Positions 46,184 through 55,910 of a stretch of 64,000 bases of DNA are shown here, in pieces. Source of the stretch: UBA961 sp049317525 (GTDB lineage Bacteria > Bacteroidota > Ignavibacteria > Kapaibacteriales > UBA961); contig JBMOIC010000001.1 in assembly GCA_049317525.1 (NCBI GenBank), positions 121,506 to 185,505 of the forward strand. Reading direction: 5' to 3'. The translations under genes and the position numbers were made by a program. The notes below the pieces were generated by a model. That model was not told the DNA's origin. It was given only the letters and a program-made list of their open reading frames with translations, and did not search any database. Within the stretch, counting starts at the first letter, position 1. Each line of letters starts with the position of its first letter.

Positions 46184-46963
46184 ATGCCGCGTTATATGAA
46201 TATTTTATTATCAAAAATCACTTTGATATCATGTATATGCATGATTTGCTCAGGATGCAATCCTGTTCAAAGTGATATTAAAATAGAAGAACCTTTATAT
46301 ACAATTTCAGGTTCGATTAAGTTATTGAGAGAGGATAATTCAATTGATATTATAAAAAATGGTGTTATCATAAATCAAGTTGGGACAAATAATGCCACAA
46401 GTTCTGATTCTTCTGGTAAATGGACTCTAAAGAATATCCCTAAAGGAGTGTATACATTATCATTTGTAAAAAGTGGTTTCTCTGAATTTCGATATTTTAA
46501 TATAGTTGTTGATGGGAATAAATCTATTGATCTTTCACAAATTACATTAGCTCAAATACCTCAGTTTACTGTTAATAATATTGAAACATTTTTAACTGAC
46601 GATAATACTTTTGTCCAGATCAATTGTTCAGTTTCTAAATATGCTTCTCAAACAAGAAGAGTAATTCTTTTCTTTGATAAATTAAATGAATCATATATAA
46701 ATCCACAGATATATGATTACTATTCTATCGATTTAACGATTCCAGCAAATGAAAATTCCGGTGTATTAAAAATTCCTATTCAGAGATTAATTCTCAATGG
46801 ATTTTCTAATGGATCAAAGGTATATGTTGCTGCCTATGGTATCTCCAGATTTGAAGCTACTACAGAAAGTTCTTTTGTTTCTCAAAATCCTCTGAATGGT
46901 AAAACGATTTTTTGGAATTATAGCTCACCTGCATTTGTTAGTTCTTTTTTACTTCCTAATTAA
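46184..46963 (+). CDS. Putative lipoprotein with carboxypeptidase regulatory-like domain
   Basis: A 259-residue exported protein with lipobox CSGC (Cys25). Residues about 40-120 form a carboxypeptidase regulatory-like/transthyretin-type fold: ISGSIKLLREDN, SSDSSGKWTLKNIPKGVYTL and SFVKSGFSEF. The C-terminal half is a beta-rich region of unknown type. It is 29 bp ahead of the subtilisin-like protease and points the same way, so it may be co-exported with it. Confidence 0.75.
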   Translation: MPRYMNILLSKITLISCICMICSGCNPVQSDIKIEEPLYTISGSIKLLREDNSIDIIKNGVIINQVGTNNATSSDSSGKWTLKNIPKGVYTLSFVKSGFSEFRYFNIVVDGNKSIDLSQITLAQIPQFTVNNIETFLTDDNTFVQINCSVSKYASQTRRVILFFDKLNESYINPQIYDYYSIDLTIPANENSGVLKIPIQRLILNGFSNGSKVYVAAYGISRFEATTESSFVSQNPLNGKTIFWNYSSPAFVSSFLLPN

Positions 46964-46992
46964 TGTGATCTTATCATTTTTTTTATTATCTC

Positions 46993-49800
46993 ATGCATAA
47001 AAAGATACATATACTAAGCATCTTCTGTCTATTACATTTCTTCATATATGCAGATATATTGTCTCAAAATGTTCAAGATAGAAGTATCAATATCAGATTG
47101 AAGAAAGGAAGCTCAAAACAGCAATTAATTCATGCTTTAGACTCTCTTACTTTACCAATTTTTGAACAGTATACGCTACAATCATTTGTACCCACTGCCA
47201 TAATCGATCAAGAGTACATTAGTTCTCAAGCTCTTTACATGAAATCACGTGCTTTTGATAATATATTAAGAACATATTCATGTACATTTAAGCAATCAAT
47301 ATCCCCTATTTTTATTTGTGACTATTTAAAAAAACATATAGACATCATAGACATTGCTGAACCTCGATATCTTGAATTTACTCAATACACTCCAAATGAT
47401 GCGAATATACATTTGCAATCCTTTTTTGAAACAGTAAAAGCTTTTTCTGCATGGGATAGCTATCAAGGTGATACTTCAATTGTAATTGCTATTGTCGATA
47501 ATGGATTTCAACAAAATCACATTGACTTAAAAGATAATATTGCAATTAACTGGAAAGAGATTGAGAATAATGAAATAGATGATGATAGGAATGGCATTGT
47601 AGACGATTATAAAGGCGCAAATATGGCTTGGCCTCTTGATGGGTCTCAAGCTGGAAGTACGTATAATTCTACAGATGGACATGGCACAATGGTAGCAGGC
47701 GTTGCTGCTGCAACATGGAATAATTCCATAGGCATAGCAGGAGCAGCTGCAAAGTGTAGGTTTTTTCCAATCAAAGCAGGAAAAGAAGGATCAGACCGTG
47801 TGGAATATGGCTATGAGAGTATTTTATATGCTGTGTTACGGGGTTTTCATATCATAAATTGTAGTTGGGGTTCTGCAAATTCATATTCTGAAATCAATCA
47901 ATCTATCATTGATTTTGCCTGCGAGCAAGATGTACTAATAATTGCAAGTGGCGGAAATGATAGGAATAGGGCCCCTTTTTATCCTGCTGGATATAAAGGA
48001 GTACTTGGTGTTGGGGAAACCGATTTAAGTGATGCAAAAACTAATGGTTCTTCTTATGGTTGGCATATAGGCATTATGGCTCCGGGATATATGGTTCAGA
48101 CAACTGATAATGATATTAATTCCTACACAGTAGCAAGTGGAACATCATTTGCATCACCTATTATTTCTGCTTGTGTAGCTTTAGTAAAGGGGAAATATCC
48201 AGATGCTAGTATGCAAATGATTTATAAACATGTACAACAAACAAGTGATAATATTTCTTTGTCTAATACTCTTTATCCTGGAATGATTCCAGGTAGAGTA
48301 AACTTCAAAAAAGCCCTAGATTATCATCCAAATACCTTTCCAATCATTTCCATAAAAGATTGGAATATATATAATGCAAATGGTACTCGATTTAAGGTTG
48401 GAGATACAATATTTTTAAAGCTGTCTCTAGATAATGTTTTTACATGGGGTGCTCAAAATATTTCTGTTAAAATATCTTCACTTACAGATTTTTTTGAACC
48501 AGTGCATATTATTGATTCAGTAATAAATATAGACAGAATACCTCCTTATTCATCGATTATCATTGATAGTATAAGAATTGCAATTAAAGAATCCAGCGAT
48601 GCATCTTTTTTATTAAAAGCAGATATATCATCTGAAAATGAAGTTTTTCCATCTACACTCATTCCTTATCGCCCTATCCCTTCAATCACAACTTTTCATA
48701 CAGATAATCTATCTTTTTCTTTAGGTGATTATGGGTCTCTAGGATTTACTGGTGATAGAACGATAGGCAATACAGGAAATGAAAGTTTTGATGGATTAGG
48801 TTTTATTATAAAAAATATTGGATCTATACTCTATTCTGGAGGTATTATTGCTAATTCAGGTGATAAGATTCTTAAAGGATTTGCATCTGAATCTAATTTT
48901 GAGCCTACTAAACGCTTCGAAAACAACTCAATTGGATCTACTATGATTCTTTCAGACAGTTTAAATCCTGATTATCTAAAAATTGGTTTAACTGTTAAAC
49001 AAACTATTACCTCTTTAAAAAGTAATGCAATAACTATAAAATACACCCTTTATAATTCACAAGATCAACCTATAGCCAATCCTGGTTTAGCATTATATGC
49101 CGATTGGGATATAGGGAACTATGGAAGAGAAAATAGAGTTGAACTTTTTACAGAAAGTATCCCAGAAGAACTTAGAATGAGGGCTCAAGCAGAAATTGCA
49201 TATCGTGAAGGAACTTATAACAATAAACCTTATCCATTTATTGGAATGGTAACAATAGCATCGGGCAAAGAATCTTCTTTTTTTCCTCAATCTGCTGGTA
49301 TTAATTCAGCAATATTCGAAGGATTAGATGCTGATTTCGCTGGGCTTTTTAATAGCAATTCTTCTGTACAATTTCCCTCTAAAGGCGATATTTCCATTTT
49401 TAGTGGAGGTAGTTTTAAAAAGGTATTATCTAAAGGAGATTCTGCAGAGTTTTATATTATTTTTGCTGCAGATACCCTTAAAAATAATGTAGGACAAATT
49501 ATCAGAAATACGATTAATGAAATTGAATACATTTCTTCTGTAAATAATGATAGTAATACTATAAAATATAGTGATGCTAGATATATTGATTTTGTTAATT
49601 TGGATAATGAGATAAGCAAATTTTCAAATTTTTATTCAGTAGAAATTTTTAATCTGCAAGGTGAAAGGGTATTAATTAGTCTAGATAGTACTCATTCAAT
49701 ACAAGATGAATTAGCAGTATGTACATCAGGTATATATCAGGTAATTATAACTGATAAAAAATGTAACAAAGTTAGTGTTACGATGTCTTGTGTTAAATAA
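46993..49800 (+). CDS. Subtilisin-like serine protease (S8) with T9SS sorting tail
   Basis: A 935-residue secreted protease. A signal peptide (about 1-25) and propeptide-like region precede the S8 catalytic domain (about 150-430). The triad is complete: Asp169 (IAIVDNGF), His230 (DGHGTMVAGVAA) and Ser385 (ASGTSFASPI), with oxyanion Asn322 in SGGNDRNR. Long beta-rich modules follow, and the last ~75 residues (SVEIFNLQGERVLI ... SGIYQVIITD) are a T9SS type A sorting domain. It probably acts outside the cell on proteins for nutrition or processing. The next exported gene begins 37 bp later. Confidence 0.9.
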   Translation: MHKKIHILSIFCLLHFFIYADILSQNVQDRSINIRLKKGSSKQQLIHALDSLTLPIFEQYTLQSFVPTAIIDQEYISSQALYMKSRAFDNILRTYSCTFKQSISPIFICDYLKKHIDIIDIAEPRYLEFTQYTPNDANIHLQSFFETVKAFSAWDSYQGDTSIVIAIVDNGFQQNHIDLKDNIAINWKEIENNEIDDDRNGIVDDYKGANMAWPLDGSQAGSTYNSTDGHGTMVAGVAAATWNNSIGIAGAAAKCRFFPIKAGKEGSDRVEYGYESILYAVLRGFHIINCSWGSANSYSEINQSIIDFACEQDVLIIASGGNDRNRAPFYPAGYKGVLGVGETDLSDAKTNGSSYGWHIGIMAPGYMVQTTDNDINSYTVASGTSFASPIISACVALVKGKYPDASMQMIYKHVQQTSDNISLSNTLYPGMIPGRVNFKKALDYHPNTFPIISIKDWNIYNANGTRFKVGDTIFLKLSLDNVFTWGAQNISVKISSLTDFFEPVHIIDSVINIDRIPPYSSIIIDSIRIAIKESSDASFLLKADISSENEVFPSTLIPYRPIPSITTFHTDNLSFSLGDYGSLGFTGDRTIGNTGNESFDGLGFIIKNIGSILYSGGIIANSGDKILKGFASESNFEPTKRFENNSIGSTMILSDSLNPDYLKIGLTVKQTITSLKSNAITIKYTLYNSQDQPIANPGLALYADWDIGNYGRENRVELFTESIPEELRMRAQAEIAYREGTYNNKPYPFIGMVTIASGKESSFFPQSAGINSAIFEGLDADFAGLFNSNSSVQFPSKGDISIFSGGSFKKVLSKGDSAEFYIIFAADTLKNNVGQIIRNTINEIEYISSVNNDSNTIKYSDARYIDFVNLDNEISKFSNFYSVEIFNLQGERVLISLDSTHSIQDELAVCTSGIYQVIITDKKCNKVSVTMSCVK

Positions 49801-49837
49801 TCAAAGTGACATTATATTTTCTTTATACGGAGCTGTT

Positions 49838-52800
49838 ATGAATTGTAGAAGAATTCTACATTTTTCAATGTTTGTGTCATTTTTTATTCTTTCTTTTAGT
49901 CTAAAGGCTACCCAAACACCTTCGGACAAAGGTATTTTTGTTCCTAATGCAGGACAATGGCCAAAAGAAGTAAAATTTATGGCTAAAACCCCAACCATGA
50001 ACCTTTGGATAACCAATCAGGGAATCATTCATGATGTGTATTCTATCCAAAAAACAAAAGCAAAGAAATCTTCTTTTATGAAGCTGGGACATGCCATTAA
50101 AATGAATTTTTTAGGTGGAATTATTTCTTCGGTTAAAGGAATGAATTCTTCTGGAACTATCATGAATTATTTTAAAGGTAAAAATCCTGATTCATGGTTT
50201 ACAGGAATTAATTCTTATGAAAGTGTTACACTCAATAATGTTTATGATGGTATAGATATTGTTTATTCATTTGATAATAGTGCTCCACGTTATGATTTTC
50301 ATGTAAAACCTGGTATAGACCCAAATAAAATTTCCATAGCATTCGAAGGTGCCAATTCCACATCTATTCAAAATGGAGCTGTTGAATTGAAAACTAGATT
50401 TGGATCTTTGAAGAATGGTCAGTTATATGCATTTCAAGTAGATGAAAATGGAACTAAACATCAAGTACAGTGTTCTTTTAAGCAAGAAAACAATGCATTA
50501 AGATTTACAGTTGGAAATTATGATACAAAGCGTGCTCTTGTAATAGATCCATTAGTGTACAGCACATATATTACAGGATCAGGTACTGATGTCATTAATA
50601 AAATAGTAATGGATTTATCTGGTAATATAGTAGCAGGTGGATATTCTGATTCACCAGATTTACCTACTGTTACTGGATCTTATGATGCATTATATAATGG
50701 CAGTTTAGATGGAATAGTAATACGTTTTACTCCGCAGTTAAGCAAAGCTTTAAGTTATACCTATATAGGTGGAGGCGGAGATGATGCAGTCAATTCAATA
50801 GCAGTTTCTGCTTCTGGTAATATCTTTTTGGGTGGCGAAACATCATCTGCAAATTTCCCAATTTCTACTGCATGGAAAGATACATATGCAGGTGGAATTG
50901 ATGGCTTTGTTGCAAAATTATCTTCTGATTGTACGCAGCTAAAATACTCTACTTTTTTAAATGGTAGTGGTGATGATAAAGTGCTTGCAATCGCTCCAAG
51001 AGATAATGAAAGTGTTCTTGTTGGTGGCATGACAAATTCCCAAAATTTTCCTACTGATAATGGCGCATTTCAAAGGTTAAAAAAATCATTAAATGATGGT
51101 TTTGTGCTCGAGTTAAAACCTACGGCTAGCTCTGGCGTTAATTTTTCAACATTCATTGGTGGAGATGGTGAGGATAAGATAACTGGTGTTGGCTATGATC
51201 CAGCTTATTTGTCTGTGTTTTTTGCTGGAACTACCGCATCTGGATTATCAGCAACATATCCAGTACCAACAACAGGAATGTTTGGTGATCCTTCCCGGAA
51301 GCCATGGAATAATATTTTTAGAGGTAAAGATGATGGATTTGTAGGCAAGTTTAATATTGCTGGTACACCATCTCAAACTAATGGACATTATTTAGGATAT
51401 TTAAGTAGCAATTTAAATGACAGAGTCAATGCTCTTATTCCTTTAGATGATGGTACTGTTGTAGTTACAGGTGAGACGGAATTTGGTTCGGGCACAACAA
51501 CATTTCCTACAACTGGATCGACTACTTCTGGAAAAGGTGGTTTCGATATTTTTATCACAAGAATATCAGTTAATGGAAGATCTATTCAAAATTCTGGCGT
51601 TTTTGGAACAAGTGGAAAAGAATCTGCAAACGATATAAAGTTTATTAAAGAAACAACTCAGATATTGGTTGCAGGGTATACTAATTCTAGAGATTTTTCT
51701 AATACTCAATCTGGAAGTTCGGTTTCTGATGGAGATTATGGCGGAGGTACTAAAGATGCAATCGTCATGAAAGTTTCCAATGATTTATCAGATATCAGTT
51801 TTTCTAGTCTTTATGGTGGAGCTGGTGAAGATGAAGCTATGGGAGTAACAGATACTCCAAGAGGTGATATTTTTATTGGTGGTTACACTACTTCAGAAGA
51901 TTTAAAAGTGTTTCAAGAATCATTAGAGAAAACTGGTTCTGCAAATAAAAATGGTTTTATAGGTAAAATTGCTTTTGGTACTATCGCTATGACAAGTCCC
52001 AGCTCATATGGTGTGTTTTGTCAGGGTACTAATGTATCTTTTAATTGGACAAAAGAAGGTGTAACTGCAACTGAATTAGTTGCTATTCAAATTTCATCTG
52101 ATAAAGGTGTTACTTGGAATACTATTGCTAATAGTGTTTCAGGGACAAGTTATAATTGGAAAGTTCCAGATACTGTAAAAGCTGGAACTGTATATAGAGC
52201 AAGAGTCCTCAATATTGCTTCTGGCTTACGTGATGAATCAGATACTACTTTCTTAATTGGATTAGGAACCGTAATTACTCAACAACCACAAGGCGACTCG
52301 CTATGTGTTGGCTCTCGCTTTAGAATGGTTGTTCAAGGGAATGGAAAAGGTACTTATGAATGGAAATTTAATGGCAATATTATTCAAGGTGCTCGTGATT
52401 CTGTTTATATAATTGCATCAGTTAAAGAATCAGACAAAGGAGATTATACAGCAGTAGTCAATACAGGTTGCGCTGCAACAACTAGTCAAACTGCGCCATT
52501 GATTATCAAGCCTACTACTAAAGTATTAAATCCACCACAGAATACAACTGTAACTGCAGGTAATCCAATTACTTTAAGTGTAAATTGTAAAGGATTAAAA
52601 TTAACATATGAATGGCAAGTTGATGGGTTTAAGATTAGTAATGCAATAGATTCAGTGTACACTATACCTACATCAAATACCGGAAATGCTGGTAAATATC
52701 GTGTAATTGTTCGCGGTGAATGTGGAGTAGATACAAGTGCTTTAGCTGAAGTTATTGTTAATCCTGCTAGTTCAGTTCATGATTTTACGCAAGATTCTCA

Positions 52801-53065
52801 TTCAAATGGAATTGCATTACAAGTTCTTAACAATACTAGTGACGATAATATGTATTGTACAGTAGAAACTAATATCCCTGGAAATGCATCAATTTCACTT
52901 GTTTCTAATATGGGTGAAACTGTTGCTACCCTCTATAAAGGTATGTCAATCATCAATGAATCGCGTCAATTCCCTCTTCCAAATGGATTACCTTCTGGTA
53001 TTTATTGGATTATTGCTAAAATTGGCAATCAAACTAGTTCTAAACAAATAGCTATTATTCATTGA
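49838..53065 (+). CDS. Large secreted SBBP-repeat / Ig-like protein with T9SS sorting tail
   Basis: A 1075-residue exported protein (signal peptide cleaved near LKAT, about residue 26). After the DUF7948-like N-terminal part (IFVPNAGQWPKEVKF) come at least eight SBBP beta-propeller repeats of about 50 residues, with cores such as YIGGGGDDAVNSIAVSASGN, FLNGSGDDKVLAIAP and LYGGAGEDEAMGVTDTPRGD, to about residue 700. Two Ig-like domains follow (QPQGDSLCVGSRF; NPPQNTTVTAGNPITLSV), then a T9SS type A tail (ISLVSNMGETVATLY ... LPSGIYWIIAKI). It is likely a surface adhesin or binding protein. The ATG at 49838 is favoured over an in-frame ATG at 49775, which lies inside the protease gene and spoils the signal peptide. 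Confidence 0.87.
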   Translation: MNCRRILHFSMFVSFFILSFSLKATQTPSDKGIFVPNAGQWPKEVKFMAKTPTMNLWITNQGIIHDVYSIQKTKAKKSSFMKLGHAIKMNFLGGIISSVKGMNSSGTIMNYFKGKNPDSWFTGINSYESVTLNNVYDGIDIVYSFDNSAPRYDFHVKPGIDPNKISIAFEGANSTSIQNGAVELKTRFGSLKNGQLYAFQVDENGTKHQVQCSFKQENNALRFTVGNYDTKRALVIDPLVYSTYITGSGTDVINKIVMDLSGNIVAGGYSDSPDLPTVTGSYDALYNGSLDGIVIRFTPQLSKALSYTYIGGGGDDAVNSIAVSASGNIFLGGETSSANFPISTAWKDTYAGGIDGFVAKLSSDCTQLKYSTFLNGSGDDKVLAIAPRDNESVLVGGMTNSQNFPTDNGAFQRLKKSLNDGFVLELKPTASSGVNFSTFIGGDGEDKITGVGYDPAYLSVFFAGTTASGLSATYPVPTTGMFGDPSRKPWNNIFRGKDDGFVGKFNIAGTPSQTNGHYLGYLSSNLNDRVNALIPLDDGTVVVTGETEFGSGTTTFPTTGSTTSGKGGFDIFITRISVNGRSIQNSGVFGTSGKESANDIKFIKETTQILVAGYTNSRDFSNTQSGSSVSDGDYGGGTKDAIVMKVSNDLSDISFSSLYGGAGEDEAMGVTDTPRGDIFIGGYTTSEDLKVFQESLEKTGSANKNGFIGKIAFGTIAMTSPSSYGVFCQGTNVSFNWTKEGVTATELVAIQISSDKGVTWNTIANSVSGTSYNWKVPDTVKAGTVYRARVLNIASGLRDESDTTFLIGLGTVITQQPQGDSLCVGSRFRMVVQGNGKGTYEWKFNGNIIQGARDSVYIIASVKESDKGDYTAVVNTGCAATTSQTAPLIIKPTTKVLNPPQNTTVTAGNPITLSVNCKGLKLTYEWQVDGFKISNAIDSVYTIPTSNTGNAGKYRVIVRGECGVDTSALAEVIVNPASSVHDFTQDSHSNGIALQVLNNTSDDNMYCTVETNIPGNASISLVSNMGETVATLYKGMSIINESRQFPLPNGLPSGIYWIIAKIGNQTSSKQIAIIH

Positions 53066-53082
53066 TAGGCTAAAAAACAATC

Positions 53083-53117
53083 AAAGGCTCCGCGTTTTTA
53101 ACGACGGAGCCTTTTTT
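53083..53117 (+). terminator. Terminator after the SBBP protein gene
   Basis: Stem AAAGGCTCCG (53083-53092) pairs with CGGAGCCTTT (53105-53114), with a 12-base loop and a T tract. It is convergent with the DUF2851 gene, whose stop touches the end of the hairpin, so it may serve both directions. Confidence 0.85.
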
Positions 53118-54100
53118 TATATCATCAAGAATTGATTGATACTATTAATAGAATAAAATGTCAATGCTTCTTTACATAGAATTCCTCGATTATATTCTTT
53201 ATGATAATACTCCAATAATCCCTGCTGTTTCCATATCATATCCTGCTTTATACTGGCATTAAGTCTTCGTAAATAAGCATATTCAGTTACACTTTTAGCG
53301 CTCCAATACCAATCTAAAATGATGTTTTTTTCACTCTCATGTGCATTGCTCATCAACAATGGAATAATACAATTAACAATAATTTCAGTGTATAAATGGT
53401 GTCCTACATTTTTAAAAGAAAGTGCAAATACTTTTCTTAAATGTTCTAATGAATTTATGTGATTATGAATCAAACACTGAATGCTTTCATGATAAACCAG
53501 ATGATAAACTAGATATTCTGTTGTGAATGAATGATGATGTGGCCTTCTTTTCCCTTTTTGGCGTTTATGGATCAATAGAATAATAGATGCATATAAGACT
53601 TCATTCTTAGATGATATAGATGTGCACAAAACCTTGATTTCGGATGTTTTTCTTAATAATCTTTGTAGCGCATATACTTGTAAGTCCTCTATATCAAAAG
53701 ATTGATCAACATATTGTTTATTGTTTACGTTTTCATCCAACACTTCATCTATAATCACAGTTTCTTTAGCAAAATCAGATTCAATATCATAGGATTGAAC
53801 GATATGAAGAATAAGATTATTATATCGTGGGTCGAGATGATGTTTATGCTTAATCCAATCACTATTTTTTCTATGAAATTCACCATTCCCAATATGAATA
53901 ATTCCATTAATCATAATAGCCATATTAATAAAATCTGGTCCCTCATGATGATTAATTCTTCCACAAGACAATACTTGAATGGAATGCCCTTTTACAGAAA
54001 CATAGTGTTTATCTACAAGAGTAATTGTTTTATGGACAATCTCTTGAAGCTGGGTTTCATGAATGGAACCCGATTTTTTGACAATATTCTTGCGCTGCAT
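53117..54100 (-). CDS. DUF2851 family protein
   Basis: A 327-residue protein of the uncharacterised DUF2851 family, found mainly in Bacteroidota and Chlorobiota. Typical segments are IQVLSCGRINHHEGPDFINMAI, IHIGNGEFHRKNSDWIKHKH and DPRYNNLILHIVQSYD. The family's G-x-x-N-x-x-x-G-P-D-F and W-x-x-H-x-H patterns suggest a nuclease-like or metal-binding fold, but no function is proven. It begins inside the end of pyrF (44-base overlap from 54100, 62 from the alternative ATG at 54118). Confidence 0.85.
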   Translation of the reverse strand: MQRKNIVKKSGSIHETQLQEIVHKTITLVDKHYVSVKGHSIQVLSCGRINHHEGPDFINMAIMINGIIHIGNGEFHRKNSDWIKHKHHLDPRYNNLILHIVQSYDIESDFAKETVIIDEVLDENVNNKQYVDQSFDIEDLQVYALQRLLRKTSEIKVLCTSISSKNEVLYASIILLIHKRQKGKRRPHHHSFTTEYLVYHLVYHESIQCLIHNHINSLEHLRKVFALSFKNVGHHLYTEIIVNCIIPLLMSNAHESEKNIILDWYWSAKSVTEYAYLRRLNASIKQDMIWKQQGLLEYYHKEYNRGILCKEALTFYSINSINQFLMI

Positions 54101-54854
54101 GTTTAGCTTTCTCCCCAAAATCTATAGAATCCCCTGCATATTGTATTCCCCTAGAAACATTTATCATTACTGGTCCATTTGCATTTGCCTTCATAGTTGC
54201 TTCAATATCTCCACCTTGAGCACCAATTCCAGGAATTAAAAATGGAATATCCGGAGCCATTTTTCTTAATTCTGATAATTCTGTAGGATGGGTAGCACCA
54301 ATTACAAAGCCTATATCAGCATTTCTTTTCCAAGACATAACAGTCTCAACCACATGCATATATAATGGTTTGCCATTACACATTAACCGTTGGAAATCTG
54401 CTGAGCCTGGATTTGATGTTAATGCTAATACGATTACCATTTTATTTTCATATTCTAAGAAAGGGGCCAAAGAATCATATCCCATATATGGATTTACCGT
54501 TATAGCATCGCATTGTAAATCTTGAAAAACAGCTTTAGCATATGCAGATGAAGTATTGCCAATATCAGCTCTTTTTGCATCGGCAATTGATAATATATCT
54601 TGCGGAATAGATGAAACGGATTCTTTAAGAATGTTCCAACCTTTAGAACCATATTGCTCGTAAAAGGCCGTATTCAATTTATATGCACAAGCATATTTCT
54701 GGGTAGAGTAAATGATTTCACGATTATATTCTAATAATGCATCTTCATGATTTCTGATATGGAGTGGTATCTTTGATAATTCAGAATCTAAGCCAATACA
54801 TAATCTACTTTGGTGATGCAATTGAGCATGAAGAAGTTTTTGTAATGCAGTCAT
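54057..54854 (-). CDS. pyrF: Orotidine 5'-phosphate decarboxylase (type 2)
   Basis: Final enzyme of UMP synthesis, 265 residues. The type 2 signature is visible: CIGLDSELSKIP at the start, ACAYKLNTAFYEQYG (substrate Lys60 in YKLN) and ADAKRADIGNTSSAYA, where Asp92, Lys94 and Asp97 form the catalytic array. VTVNPYMGYDSLAPFLEY and IPGIGAQGG (phosphate loop) follow. It is the second gene after an OmpA lipoprotein (14 bp) and overlaps DUF2851. Confidence 0.96.
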   Translation of the reverse strand: MTALQKLLHAQLHHQSRLCIGLDSELSKIPLHIRNHEDALLEYNREIIYSTQKYACAYKLNTAFYEQYGSKGWNILKESVSSIPQDILSIADAKRADIGNTSSAYAKAVFQDLQCDAITVNPYMGYDSLAPFLEYENKMVIVLALTSNPGSADFQRLMCNGKPLYMHVVETVMSWKRNADIGFVIGATHPTELSELRKMAPDIPFLIPGIGAQGGDIEATMKANANGPVMINVSRGIQYAGDSIDFGEKAKHAAQEYCQKIGFHS

Positions 54855-54868
54855 TATGATATATTGAT

Positions 54869-55732
54869 TTATTGTTTTACAATGGAAAATAATTCATCAA
54901 GCTTAGGACTTAATATAATCTCTGTCCTTCTATTTTTTGCGCGTATATCTGGTGAATCACCTTCTAATACAGGAATAAATTCACTTCTACCAGATGCAGT
55001 TATTCTTTTGGGATTGATACCATTTTCTAAAGTTAAAATTCTGGCAACTTCGGTAGATCTTAAGACACTAAGATCCCAGTTATCAGCAAATTTTGGAGAA
55101 TTTATTGGAACATTATCTGTATGACCTTCTATCAATACAGATATATCTTCTTGCACTAATAAAACATCCGCAAGATTTTTAAGCGCTTCTTTACCCATTT
55201 TATCAATTGAAGCTGAGCCAGATTTAAATAATAATTGATTCGACATTTTTACATATACTTTACCATTTTTTACTTCTACCTCTAAGCCACTTTCCTTAAA
55301 CCCTAATAAGGATTTTTCAAGACCAGACTTAAGATAATTCATTGCAGAATCTCTTTGCTTAACAGTTAACTCTACTTCTCTTAGTTTTGCTTCGCGAGTA
55401 AACAAATCCTTTTCAGCAGATTCTAATTGATTTAATAGTAATTTGATTTCCTCTGAATTTGCAGATTTTGCTTGTTCAAACTGTTGTTCAATAATGCTAA
55501 CACGTTTTTTACTAGATTGTATCTCATTTTGTAGATCTTCGATCAAAGAAATATGAGCTCTATTTTGATTTTCCAAAACCAAATTTTGTCTTTTTATTAC
55601 CGATACATATTCTTGCAATGAATCAGATTTCTTAACCACCCCCTCATATGTAGATGTTGCTACAACACAAGAACTAATAGTTATAGAAATTGCTAAGACA
55701 CAGATAATTTTAAAAACATGAATAGCGAACAT
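54869..55732 (-). CDS. OmpA-family lipoprotein with coiled coil
   Basis: A 287-residue exported protein. The signal peptide ends in lipobox ISSC. A long coiled coil (about 35-130, many E, K, L and Q) precedes an OmpA/MotB peptidoglycan-binding domain: LFKSGSASIDKMGKEAL, LIEGHTDNVPINSPKF, NWDLSVLRSTEVARIL and RAKNRRTEIIL. It presumably tethers the outer membrane to the wall. The start at 55732 (MFAIHVFK) gives a proper signal peptide; the longer reading to 55777 adds 15 polar residues ahead of it. It leads the run OmpA - pyrF - DUF2851. Confidence 0.88.
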   Translation of the reverse strand: MFAIHVFKIICVLAISITISSCVVATSTYEGVVKKSDSLQEYVSVIKRQNLVLENQNRAHISLIEDLQNEIQSSKKRVSIIEQQFEQAKSANSEEIKLLLNQLESAEKDLFTREAKLREVELTVKQRDSAMNYLKSGLEKSLLGFKESGLEVEVKNGKVYVKMSNQLLFKSGSASIDKMGKEALKNLADVLLVQEDISVLIEGHTDNVPINSPKFADNWDLSVLRSTEVARILTLENGINPKRITASGRSEFIPVLEGDSPDIRAKNRRTEIILSPKLDELFSIVKQ

Positions 55733-55910
55733 TGTGTTTTCCTTAAATTTCTTTATGTATGTGTACAAATTGATCATTATTATTAAACTACTCGGTATTC
55801 AACTTTGTAAATTTACGCATTATTTTATAGGTTTAAACTGTGTAATTATGTTTATATCTTACTTAATATTCTTATGAGATATACTTTTAGTACCCAAATA
55901 ATTATCTGAA

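Noticed and set aside
53702..54106. A 134-codon plus-strand frame
   Set aside because: Opposite DUF2851; composition is low-complexity Ile/Asn/Met typical of antisense AT-rich DNA.
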